Assembly (NCBI RefSeq): GCF_004168255.1
Contig: NZ_SEWG01000002.1
Location: 186,001 to 250,000 of the forward strand
DNA: 64,000 nucleotides
Reading direction: 5' to 3'
From: Mucilaginibacter terrigena
GTDB taxonomy: Bacteria > Bacteroidota > Bacteroidia > Sphingobacteriales > Sphingobacteriaceae
Each line of letters starts with the position of its first letter. Position 1 is the first letter of the stretch. Below the pieces are notes generated by a model. It was not told the DNA's origin. It searched no databases and was given only the letters and a program-made list of their open reading frames with translations. Shown here piece after piece: positions 43,970-52,260 of the stretch. Made by a program: the position numbers and the translations under genes.

Positions 43970-45685
43970 ATGCCTGTCTCCAACCATAAACTAATTATTT
44001 ACCAGTTGCTGCCGCGATTATTCGGCAATAAAAACACCACCAACAAGCTTTACGGTTCGGTTGAAGAAAATGGCACAGGTAAGCTAAACGATATTACCGA
44101 TAAGGCTCTTGTCGAAATAAAAACGATGGGTTTTACCCACGTTTGGTACACAGGTGTAATTGAGCACGCCACCATGACAGACCACTCGGCCCACGGCATT
44201 AAACCCGATGACCCCGATGTTGTTAAAGGCCGTGCGGGGTCGCCATATGCTATTAAGGATTATTATGATATTGCTACCGACCTTGCAACTGATGTGGAAT
44301 TCCGCATCTCGGAGTTTAAAGAACTGGTTGGCCGTACGCATCAGAATGGCTTAAAGGTTATTATCGATTTTGTGCCTAATCATGTGGCGCGTACCTACGC
44401 CTCGGATGTAAAACCGGATGGTGTGCGCGATTTTGGCGAGGATGATGATAATACCATGAACTTTTCGCCCGATAACGATTTTTATTACATTCCCGGTCAG
44501 CCTTTTGTAGTACCCGGCGGTTACAACCCCGGTGGCGATGAATTTACGTCGCCGTTAAAGGACGGTAAGTTTAATGAGTTTCCGGCTAAAGCAACCGGGA
44601 ATGATGTGTTTAACGCCGCGCCATCCATCAACGACTGGTTCGAGACCGTTAAGCTTAACTATGGCGTTTACTATCTTGATGGTAAGAAATCCTACTTTGA
44701 CCATATCCCGCCGTTATGGCATAAAATGCTTCATATTCTAAGCTACTGGGCAGATATGGGCGTGGATGGTTTCCGCTGTGATATGATAGAGATGGTGCCC
44801 GTTGAGTTTTGGGCTTGGTTGATACCTCAGCTAAAAAATAAATTCTCCGGTCTTATCTTCATCGGGGAGGCGTATGATAAAAACCAATACTACAATTACA
44901 TCCACAACGGCGGGTTCGATTACCTGTACGATAAGGTTGGCCTGTACGATGCCATCCGCAGATTAACCTGCAACGAGCCGGGCGCATCCACTTGGGAAAT
45001 TAACGGGGTTTGGAACAACCACTGCCGTGGTATAGACCAACACATGCTGCGTTTTATGGAAAACCACGACGAGCAGCGCATAGCCAGCCACCATTTCGCG
45101 GGCGACGCTGCCCTGGCAATCCCCGGGATGATCGTAAGCGCTACGCTGGCTACCGGCCCGGTGATGATCTATAATGGGCAGGAGGTGGGCGAACCCGCCG
45201 AAGGTGCGTCGGGTTTTAGCGGTGACGATGGCCGTACAACCATATTTGACTACTGGGGCGTGCCCGCGCATCAACAGTGGATGAACAACGGTTCATTTGA
45301 CGGCGCTCAATTAACACCGGCACAAGACAACCTGCGAAACTTCTACAATAAGCTGCTGAATATTGTAAAAGATAACGAAGCCCTAAGCAGCGGTGCTTTT
45401 TATGAGCTGATGATAGCCAACGAGCACCAGCCGGGCTTTGATACCATGCTTTATATCTACCTGCGTTATACCGCGCAGCAAAAAGTAGTGGTGATAGCCA
45501 ACTTTAACCGCGCCGAACGCAGCATGGATATTAAGATCCCTGTGGATTTGCTTACACAATTTGGCCTTAGTGGGGCAGGAGATTACGCGGATCTTTTAAA
45601 CGGAGCTTTTTTTCATACCGATAATATTACTTCAGGCATACCCATAACTGTTAACGCCTGCAGCGGTTTATTGCTAAAATTGTAA
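43970..45685 (+). CDS. Cytoplasmic alpha-amylase family (GH13) enzyme
   Basis: The 571-aa product has all four GH13 regions: DFVPNH, GFRCDMIEM with nucleophile D271, FIGEAYD with acid/base E300, and MENHDEQR with transition-state D367. A C-terminal beta domain follows. There is no signal peptide, so it works in the cytoplasm on imported maltodextrins or on glycogen. The exact activity (amylase, neopullulanase or another) is not decided. It starts directly after the stop of the membrane protein. Confidence 0.93.
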   Translation: MPVSNHKLIIYQLLPRLFGNKNTTNKLYGSVEENGTGKLNDITDKALVEIKTMGFTHVWYTGVIEHATMTDHSAHGIKPDDPDVVKGRAGSPYAIKDYYDIATDLATDVEFRISEFKELVGRTHQNGLKVIIDFVPNHVARTYASDVKPDGVRDFGEDDDNTMNFSPDNDFYYIPGQPFVVPGGYNPGGDEFTSPLKDGKFNEFPAKATGNDVFNAAPSINDWFETVKLNYGVYYLDGKKSYFDHIPPLWHKMLHILSYWADMGVDGFRCDMIEMVPVEFWAWLIPQLKNKFSGLIFIGEAYDKNQYYNYIHNGGFDYLYDKVGLYDAIRRLTCNEPGASTWEINGVWNNHCRGIDQHMLRFMENHDEQRIASHHFAGDAALAIPGMIVSATLATGPVMIYNGQEVGEPAEGASGFSGDDGRTTIFDYWGVPAHQQWMNNGSFDGAQLTPAQDNLRNFYNKLLNIVKDNEALSSGAFYELMIANEHQPGFDTMLYIYLRYTAQQKVVVIANFNRAERSMDIKIPVDLLTQFGLSGAGDYADLLNGAFFHTDNITSGIPITVNACSGLLLKL

Positions 45686-45841
45686 TTCTTTTAAAAATTA
45701 ATATTTGGGGATAAATGGCTTAATTATAGCTTGAAAAATAGCGGAAATAATCGTTTATTAGCTGTTAACATAAATTAGCACATACAATACCCCTTGCTTT
45801 ATTAGCCCAGGCTTAAAAAGCATCTCGAATTTGATTTAAAC

Positions 45842-48322
45842 ATGGCAGAAAATATACCCGATCCAAACCCGGAGCTGATAACGGCCAGACTGCTCCAGGT
45901 AGAGGACATGATACTGGAAGATGAAGAGTTCCACCACCTAAATAACCCCGCCGATGGCATAAAGCCCATTGTAAAAAAGTACCTGGGCACACCTAACCAC
46001 GCAGAACAAGCAGGCAATAAGATATTCTTTACAGATGGCGATGCCAGGGTTGAGGTTTTAATAGTCACCAACGAAATTATCCGTGTACGCCTTGCGCCGC
46101 ACAGCGTATTCCTGGAAGAGTTTTCGTACGCTGTGCCCGAATTGCCACATGCGCACGTTGAGTTTACCTTGTCAGAGAACGAACTGGAGTTTCGCGTATC
46201 AACCCCGGCTGTAAACTGCCACATCCGCAAGCAGGATTTTTTCATCTCGTTTTCGGATAAGGACGACCACGTAACCAGCGCCGATGCGGTACCCATGCAC
46301 TGGGAAGAGAATACCCAGTTTGGCGGCTACTACGTGTATTGCACTAAAACCTGCGAACAGCAGGAGAGCTTTTTTGGGCTTGGCGATAAGGCTACCGAAT
46401 TTAACCTGCGTGGTAAACGTTTAAAAAACTGGAATACCGATGCTTACTCGTTCGGTTTTAACCAGGACCCGCTTTACCGCTCCATTCCGTTCTATATCAG
46501 CGTAAGCGATAATATAGCCCATGGTATTTTCTTTGACAATACCTTTAAGGCGCATTTTGATTTTGGATCAGAAGATGCTACCAAAACAAGTTTTTGGGCG
46601 GATGGCGGCGAGCTGCAATATTATTACATCCACGGGCCGCATATGATGGACGTGGTGAAAAATTACCACCTGCTAACCGGTACGCACCCTATGCCGCCGC
46701 TTTGGGCGTTGGGCTATCACCAATGCCGCTGGAGCTATTACCCCGAAAATAAGGTGAGGGTTATAGCCAACGGTTTCCGTAAGAACCAGATCCCCTGCGA
46801 TGGTATTTACCTGGATATCGACTACATGGATGGCTACCGCTGTTTTACATGGAGCCCTAAATATTTCCCTAACCCTAAAAAAATGATAGCCGACCTGGCT
46901 GCCAACGGGTTTAAAACCGTGGTGATCATTGACCCGGGAATCCGCGTGGATGATAACTACTCGGTGTTTAAAGAGGGTAAGGAGAAAAAATATTTCTGCC
47001 GCCGCTGCGACGATTACTTTATGGAAGGCCATGTTTGGCCCGGCCGCTGCCAGTTCCCCGATTTTACCAATCCCGAGGTCCGTGCCTGGTGGGGCGATCT
47101 GTTCGACGAACTGGTTGAAACAGGCGTAGCCGGAGTTTGGAATGATATGAACGAGCCTGCCGTGTTTGGTTCGGGTACCTTCCCGGATGATGTGCGCCAC
47201 CAGTACGATGGCTACCGCGGGTCGCACCGCAAGGCGCATAACGTTTACGGTATGCAAATGGTACGTGCCACGTACGAAGGTTTGCGCAAGCAAATGAAAA
47301 ACAAGCGCCCGTTCACCATTACCCGCGCGGGTTACTCGGGCGTGCAGCGCTACTCATCCGTTTGGACGGGTGATAACGTGGCATCGTGGGAGCACTTAAA
47401 ATTGGGTAACATCCAGTTGCAAAGGCTTTCGGTTTCGGGCATTTCCTTTTGCGGTACAGATATTGGCGGTTTTAGCGGCGAGCCCGATGGCGAACTCTTT
47501 ACCCGCTGGATCCAAATGGGTACGTTTTCGCCGTTTATGCGCGCGCACTCGGCAGGTGATACCAAGGAACGCGAGCCATGGAGCTTTGGCGAGCCATATA
47601 CTTCCATCAACCGTAAATTTATCGAACTGCGTTATAGGCTGATCCCTTACCTGTACTCGGCATTTTGGGAGCATCACCGTTACGGTTTTCCGATATTAAG
47701 GCCGCTGGTAATGCACGAGCAGGAAGAAATTTCGAACCATTTCCGCCAGGACGAGTTTACTTACGGCGACAAGATCCTGATATGCCCGGTTCTGGAACCC
47801 GGCCAAAAAAGCCGCAAGGTTTACCTGCCAAAAGGTACCTGGTACGATTTCTGGACGCTGGAGATGGTTGAGGGTGGTAAAGAAGTTGTTGTGCCAACGC
47901 CTTTGGATATTATGCCGATATTTATCAAAGCGGGTTCGGTGATCCCCGAATACCCGGTAATGCAGTACACCGGCGAAAAGGAAATTGAAGAAGTGAAGCT
48001 TAATATTTACTACAGCGATTACGAGGTGAACTCGTTCCTGTTTGAAGATTACGGCGAAACTTTTGCCTACGAGCAGGACATCTACCTCGAAAAGAAATTT
48101 GTGGTGAACGGCGATGCCGCTAAGCTAACCATCAAACAAAGCATGGAAGGCTTGTACACCCCACGCTATGAAGGCTATCATTTTAAAATAAACGGCCTTC
48201 CGTTTAAACCTGCAAAGGTTGTTGCCGATGGCAAGGAAATAGGCATCATCAGCTCGAACCCCGATAAAACCTATGAGTTTAAGTTCAGTAAGAATTTTAA
48301 GCAGATAGAGATATTTAAGTAG
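45842..48322 (+). CDS. Alpha-glucosidase, glycoside hydrolase family 31
   Basis: The 826-aa product has the GH31 layout: an N-terminal domain with FFGLGDKATEFNLRGKR, the barrel with YHQCRWSYYPE, the nucleophile D435 in GVWNDMNEPAVF, the acid/base Asp in WTGDNVASWEHL, and CGTDIGGFSGEPDGELF with SPFMRAHSAGDTKEREPW. No signal peptide is seen. It removes glucose from the non-reducing end of alpha-glucosides. It lies in the alpha-glucan cluster after GH13, with a 156-bp gap. Confidence 0.95.
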   Translation: MAENIPDPNPELITARLLQVEDMILEDEEFHHLNNPADGIKPIVKKYLGTPNHAEQAGNKIFFTDGDARVEVLIVTNEIIRVRLAPHSVFLEEFSYAVPELPHAHVEFTLSENELEFRVSTPAVNCHIRKQDFFISFSDKDDHVTSADAVPMHWEENTQFGGYYVYCTKTCEQQESFFGLGDKATEFNLRGKRLKNWNTDAYSFGFNQDPLYRSIPFYISVSDNIAHGIFFDNTFKAHFDFGSEDATKTSFWADGGELQYYYIHGPHMMDVVKNYHLLTGTHPMPPLWALGYHQCRWSYYPENKVRVIANGFRKNQIPCDGIYLDIDYMDGYRCFTWSPKYFPNPKKMIADLAANGFKTVVIIDPGIRVDDNYSVFKEGKEKKYFCRRCDDYFMEGHVWPGRCQFPDFTNPEVRAWWGDLFDELVETGVAGVWNDMNEPAVFGSGTFPDDVRHQYDGYRGSHRKAHNVYGMQMVRATYEGLRKQMKNKRPFTITRAGYSGVQRYSSVWTGDNVASWEHLKLGNIQLQRLSVSGISFCGTDIGGFSGEPDGELFTRWIQMGTFSPFMRAHSAGDTKEREPWSFGEPYTSINRKFIELRYRLIPYLYSAFWEHHRYGFPILRPLVMHEQEEISNHFRQDEFTYGDKILICPVLEPGQKSRKVYLPKGTWYDFWTLEMVEGGKEVVVPTPLDIMPIFIKAGSVIPEYPVMQYTGEKEIEEVKLNIYYSDYEVNSFLFEDYGETFAYEQDIYLEKKFVVNGDAAKLTIKQSMEGLYTPRYEGYHFKINGLPFKPAKVVADGKEIGIISSNPDKTYEFKFSKNFKQIEIFK

Positions 48323-48337
48323 GTCTGTAGATATTTC

Positions 48338-48436
48338 AACCACAAAGAGCGCTAAGTTTTTTGCACAAAGGTCACGAAGATTGTAAGTGCTAAACTTTGT
48401 GCACTTTGTGGTTTTTTATTTGTGTGCTTTGTGGTT
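48338..48436. repeat. AACCACAAAG/CTTTGTGGTT inverted repeats
   Basis: AACCACAAAG at 48338-48347 is complementary to two copies of CTTTGTGGTT, at 48404-48413 and 48427-48436. A GCACAAAG copy sits between. It fills the gap between GH31 and glgB. Confidence 0.6.
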
Positions 48437-48504
48437 AAACTTAAAACCCGCAGGTTAAATCGCTTTTATATAAACATCTGCCATTATTGTATGTTCAATA
48501 ATGA

Positions 48505-48512
48505 TATATTTG
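48505..48512 (+). promoter_or_regulatory. Possible -7 promoter box for glgB
   Basis: TATATTTG matches TAnnTTTG and lies 60 bp upstream of glgB. No good -33 element is seen. Confidence 0.4.
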
Positions 48513-48572
48513 ATACAGGAACCGCGGTTCCGGCTAACCAACTAACCTAAGCGCGCAGGTGCTATCGTAACT

Positions 48573-50738
48573 ATGGCAAAGAAAACTTTAAAATCAGATG
48601 CTGAACTAACGGAATCGAAACCTATCAAGGCAAATAAAGCAACCAAGCCAAAAGCTGCGGCAAAAGAGACCTGGCCCGAAGCTGAAGGGATATCTGTATC
48701 TAAAGAAACCAAGGTTAAAAAGCCTGTGGTCGCCAAAAAAACGCCGGCTGCGTCTAAAAAATCCAAGCCACTTGAAATTATCGAGAATAACGAACTGAAA
48801 ACCGTTGAACCATACAGCCGCTTCACCGATTTTGATATCGACCTGTTTAAATCGGGCAAGCACTTTAAGCTTTACGAAAAGCTGGGCTCGCACGTGGTAG
48901 AACATAAAGGCGTAGTGGGTACTTACTTTGCCGTATGGGCACCAAACGCGCAATATGTAGCGGTTATCGGCAACTTTAACGGCTGGAACAAAGGCTCGCA
49001 TTCGCTGAATTACCGATGGGATGCATCCGGCATCTGGGAAGGATTTATCCCGAACGTCGGTGTTGGCGAAACCTATAAATATTTTATCAAAGCATCTACC
49101 GGCGAAGACCTGGAGAAAAGCGACCCGTTTGCTTTACGCTGGGAATTGCCCCCGCGTACTGCTTCCATAGTTGCCGATACTTTTTACGAGTGGGACGATA
49201 AACAATGGATGGCCGACCGCCACCAGTACACCGCTTTAGATAAGCCCTACTCGGTTTACGAAATGCACCTGGGATCGTGGGCGCGCAGCCCCGAAAGCCC
49301 GGAAGAGTTTTTAAGCTACCGCCAACTGGCCGAAACATTGGTGCCTTATGTAAAGGAAATGGGCTTTACGCATGTAGAATTTATGCCATTAATGGAGCAC
49401 CCGTACTATCCCAGCTGGGGCTACCAGATCACCGGTTTCTTCGCGGCATCGTGCCGTTACGGTACCCCGCAGGATTTGATGTACCTGGTAGAGCAATTCC
49501 ACAGGGCAGGCATAGGCGTAATACTGGATTGGGTGCCTTCGCACTTCCCCGGCGATGCGCATGGACTGTACAATTTTGACGGTACGCACCTTTATGAGCA
49601 TGAAGATCTGCGCAAAGGCTTTCACCCTGATTGGAAATCATACATATTTAATTACGACCGTAACGAGGTGCGTGCCTTTTTAATAAGCAACGCATTGTTT
49701 TGGTTAGAGCGGTACCACATTGATGGCCTGCGTGTTGATGCTGTTGCATCCATGCTTTACCTGGATTATTCGCGTAACCACGGCGAATGGGAACCAAACG
49801 TATTTGGCGGTAACGAGAACCTGGAAGCCATATCCTTCCTGAAAGAGTTTAATGCTACCGTTTACAGCAACTTCCCCGATGTGCAAACCATCGCCGAGGA
49901 GTCAACCTCATTTTCAGGTGTTAGTCGCCCTGTTTATACAGGTGGCTTAGGTTTTGGTATGAAATGGATGATGGGCTGGATGCACGATACGCTCGATTAT
50001 TTCGCGCATGACCCTATCCATCGTAAATACCACCAAAACCAGCTAACCTTTAGCATGGTGTATGCCTTCACCGAAAACTTTATGCTGCCATTCTCGCACG
50101 ATGAGGTGGTGTATGGGAAAGGATCGATGCTGAACAAAATGCCCGGCGACGAATGGCAAAAGTTTGCCAACCTGCGCTTGTTATACAGCTTTATGTTTAC
50201 CCATCCGGGTACAAAACTGTTGTTCATGGGCAGCGAGTTTGGCCAGAGCGCCGAATGGAGCTTTGAAAAATCGTTAGACTGGCACCTGCTGCAGTACGAT
50301 AGCCACAATGGTATCAAAGAAGCGGTTAAAGCTATTAACGCCCTTTACAGATCTGAACCTGCCCTATATGAAAAAGCGTTTGACTGGACGGGGTTTGAAT
50401 GGATAGATGCCGGTAACCTGGAGGATTCTGTTATTGTTTTTACCCGTAAGGGAATTGACCGGGAAAACGACCTGGTGGTTGTGCTGAACATGACACCGGT
50501 TGTGCATGCCAATTACCGCATAGGTATGCCGGCTGCCGGCCAATGGCAGGAAATATTCAACTCGGATAGTAAAAAATTCTGGGGAAGCGGCCTGATCAAC
50601 TTCGACCCGATTAGCACGGACGATACCGGCTGGCATGGAAGGGATAACTCCATGACCGTTACCACACCACCATTAGGCGCGGCTATATTCAAAAAAGTAT
50701 CCGGCAAAGCCGTAAAGAAAAAAACAAAAAGCAAATAA
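48573..50738 (+). CDS. glgB: 1,4-alpha-glucan branching enzyme
   Basis: The 721-aa product carries a CBM48 domain (HVVEHKGVVGTYFAVWAPNAQYVAVIGNFNGW, seen in parts), the GH13 barrel with LDWVPSHFPGDAHGL, the nucleophile D389 in GLRVDAVASMLYLDY, IAEESTSFSG, and FSHDEVVYGKGSM. It makes alpha-1,6 branches in glycogen. The N-terminus has an extra stretch of about 70 residues rich in Lys, Ala and Pro, and the C-terminus a short Lys-rich tail; both are unusual for GlgB. Confidence 0.96.
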   Translation: MAKKTLKSDAELTESKPIKANKATKPKAAAKETWPEAEGISVSKETKVKKPVVAKKTPAASKKSKPLEIIENNELKTVEPYSRFTDFDIDLFKSGKHFKLYEKLGSHVVEHKGVVGTYFAVWAPNAQYVAVIGNFNGWNKGSHSLNYRWDASGIWEGFIPNVGVGETYKYFIKASTGEDLEKSDPFALRWELPPRTASIVADTFYEWDDKQWMADRHQYTALDKPYSVYEMHLGSWARSPESPEEFLSYRQLAETLVPYVKEMGFTHVEFMPLMEHPYYPSWGYQITGFFAASCRYGTPQDLMYLVEQFHRAGIGVILDWVPSHFPGDAHGLYNFDGTHLYEHEDLRKGFHPDWKSYIFNYDRNEVRAFLISNALFWLERYHIDGLRVDAVASMLYLDYSRNHGEWEPNVFGGNENLEAISFLKEFNATVYSNFPDVQTIAEESTSFSGVSRPVYTGGLGFGMKWMMGWMHDTLDYFAHDPIHRKYHQNQLTFSMVYAFTENFMLPFSHDEVVYGKGSMLNKMPGDEWQKFANLRLLYSFMFTHPGTKLLFMGSEFGQSAEWSFEKSLDWHLLQYDSHNGIKEAVKAINALYRSEPALYEKAFDWTGFEWIDAGNLEDSVIVFTRKGIDRENDLVVVLNMTPVVHANYRIGMPAAGQWQEIFNSDSKKFWGSGLINFDPISTDDTGWHGRDNSMTVTTPPLGAAIFKKVSGKAVKKKTKSK

Positions 50739-50740
50739 TT

Positions 50741-50932
50741 ATGGCCGGTAAGTTTTTCTATTTGTATTTGGTAGGGGGCACAGTTGCCTTGGCCTTATTG
50801 GTTTACAGCATTATATCGGCTTACCCGGATTATAACCGCAGCGGCGCGCTTTTTTATGTGATACCAACCTTGCTGCTTTATTACATGGCCTATAAAACCT
50901 GGCATGTAAAGAATGACGGGGAGTTGATGTAG
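50741..50932 (+). CDS. Small two-helix membrane protein
   Basis: The 63-aa product has two transmembrane helices (residues 4-24 and 34-52) and a short soluble tail. It starts 2 bp after the glgB stop, so co-translation is likely. The family is unknown. Confidence 0.6.
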   Translation: MAGKFFYLYLVGGTVALALLVYSIISAYPDYNRSGALFYVIPTLLLYYMAYKTWHVKNDGELM

Positions 50933-50940
50933 GGAACCAC

Positions 50941-51043
50941 TTGTCATGCTGAACGCAGTGAAGCATCTATTCGCGATATGGTGTGGGCGATTGCAAAGTT
51001 CGCTAACAGATCCACTTCGTTGGCTAACGGATCAGGATGACAA
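50941..51043. repeat. Palindromic repeat element (TTGTCATGCTGA/TCAGGATGACAA)
   Basis: The 103-bp element has 12-bp ends in inverted orientation with one mismatch. It has no ORF. A second REP-like unit follows at about 51055-51145. Confidence 0.65.
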
Positions 51044-51054
51044 ATCTTCAATGA

Positions 51055-51145
51055 TGTTATTTGAGAGGAGCGGTAGCGACGTAGCAATTTCAGTGGACAA
51101 GCGGATACGCTAAGATTGCCGCTCTATGCTCGTAATGATATGTTA
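51055..51145. repeat. Degenerate REP-like element
   Basis: GAGGAGCGGTAGCGACGTAG near the left end and GCTCTATGCTCGTAATGA near the right end are a degenerate version of the GTCATTGCGAG-type element at 38834-38924. Confidence 0.45.
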
Positions 51146-51154
51146 TTGAGGTTT

Positions 51155-52033
51155 TCACTCCTCCTCCAAAATCCTTTTCGTTTCATCCAACTTTTCCATT
51201 TCCTCTTTTGGTAAAACAGGGTATTCTAACTTCATACCCTTTAATATTTGCAGGATAATGGTAGATATTGCTATCCTGGTAAACCATTTCTTATCGGCGG
51301 GCACCACATACCATGGGCTATCGGCGGTGCTGGTTTCTTTAATGGCGGTTTGGTAGGCTTTCATATAGTCGTTCCACAAAGCGCGTTCTTTAATATCGCC
51401 GGATGCGAATTTCCAGTTTTTGTCCGGGTCGGCAATTCGTTTTAAAAAGCGTTTCTTCTGCTCGTCTTTTGAGAGATGCAGGAAGAATTTGATAACGACC
51501 GTGCCGTTTGCACTGAGGTGTTTTTCAAAATCGCGGATACTTTCATAACGCTGGTCCCAAAACTTTTTGCTGATGTCTTTTACTTTGCCGATACCGGGGA
51601 TGTTTTCCTTCAGGATAAACTCGGGGTGTACTTTGGTAACCAGCACGTTCTCGTAATGCGACCGGTTATGGATGCCGATGCGGCCGCGTTCGGGCAGGGC
51701 TTTATAGTGCCGCCATAAAAAATCGTGCTCATAATCTTCACTGGTGGGCTGTTTAAAACTATACACCTGGCAGCCTTGCGGGTTTAAACCCGACATGGTG
51801 TGCGCGATAGCGCTGTCCTTACCCGCGGCATCCATCGCCTGGAAGATGATGAGCAGCGATTGACGGTTTGCCGCGTATAATTCTGTTTGCAATTTAGCGA
51901 TGTCTTTTATAAGATCGGCAAGTAATTCTTCCGCGGTTTCCTTCTCGTAACCGGCCGTGTCGCCGGTGTCGTATTTATCTAACGAGAAACTTTTTGTGTT
52001 GCTGATCTTGAAGCGGTTGATGATATCTTTCAT
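51155..52033 (-). CDS. ppk2: Polyphosphate kinase 2 family protein
   Basis: The 292-aa product has the PPK2 fold: Walker A as FQAMDAAGKDSAI, the lid region with RGRIGIHNRSHYENVLV, the Walker-B-like VIKFFLHLSKDEQKKRFLKR, and KNWKFASGDIKERALW. The start is placed at ATG 52033, giving MKDIINRF; the longer frame adds 22 residues without support. PPK2 enzymes use polyphosphate to phosphorylate AMP or ADP, or the reverse. It is a monocistronic minus-strand gene. Confidence 0.93.
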   Translation of the reverse strand: MKDIINRFKISNTKSFSLDKYDTGDTAGYEKETAEELLADLIKDIAKLQTELYAANRQSLLIIFQAMDAAGKDSAIAHTMSGLNPQGCQVYSFKQPTSEDYEHDFLWRHYKALPERGRIGIHNRSHYENVLVTKVHPEFILKENIPGIGKVKDISKKFWDQRYESIRDFEKHLSANGTVVIKFFLHLSKDEQKKRFLKRIADPDKNWKFASGDIKERALWNDYMKAYQTAIKETSTADSPWYVVPADKKWFTRIAISTIILQILKGMKLEYPVLPKEEMEKLDETKRILEEE

Positions 52034-52260
52034 AGGTGTTATATTAAGTTTAAAACAGGAGAGAATGTTTTGCAGATGGAACACTATACTATGATACACG
52101 GGGGAAATGTGCCAGCCGGCAATTTATAACCTGTTCGTAAACGCACAACAATTGTATCATAACCGAACACAATTGTATTTATAAAACAACTAAATTATTG
52201 ATTATTAACTATTTATATCATAGGCATGTAAATGGTTCAGGTAATTAAAATCCCTTACTT
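52034..52260. other. Divergent control region upstream of the second FtsX permease
   Basis: It contains the dyad TGTTCGTAAACGCACA at 52132-52147, a further CGAACA half-site at 52164-52169, two ACAATTGTAT copies, a 21-bp stretch identical to 17168-17188 at 52198-52218, and a weak -24/-12-like element at 52222-52237. Confidence 0.45.

Noticed and set aside
46673..47293. 206-codon minus-strand ORF
   Set aside because: It is antisense to GH31 catalytic blocks, and its composition is that of a shadow frame.
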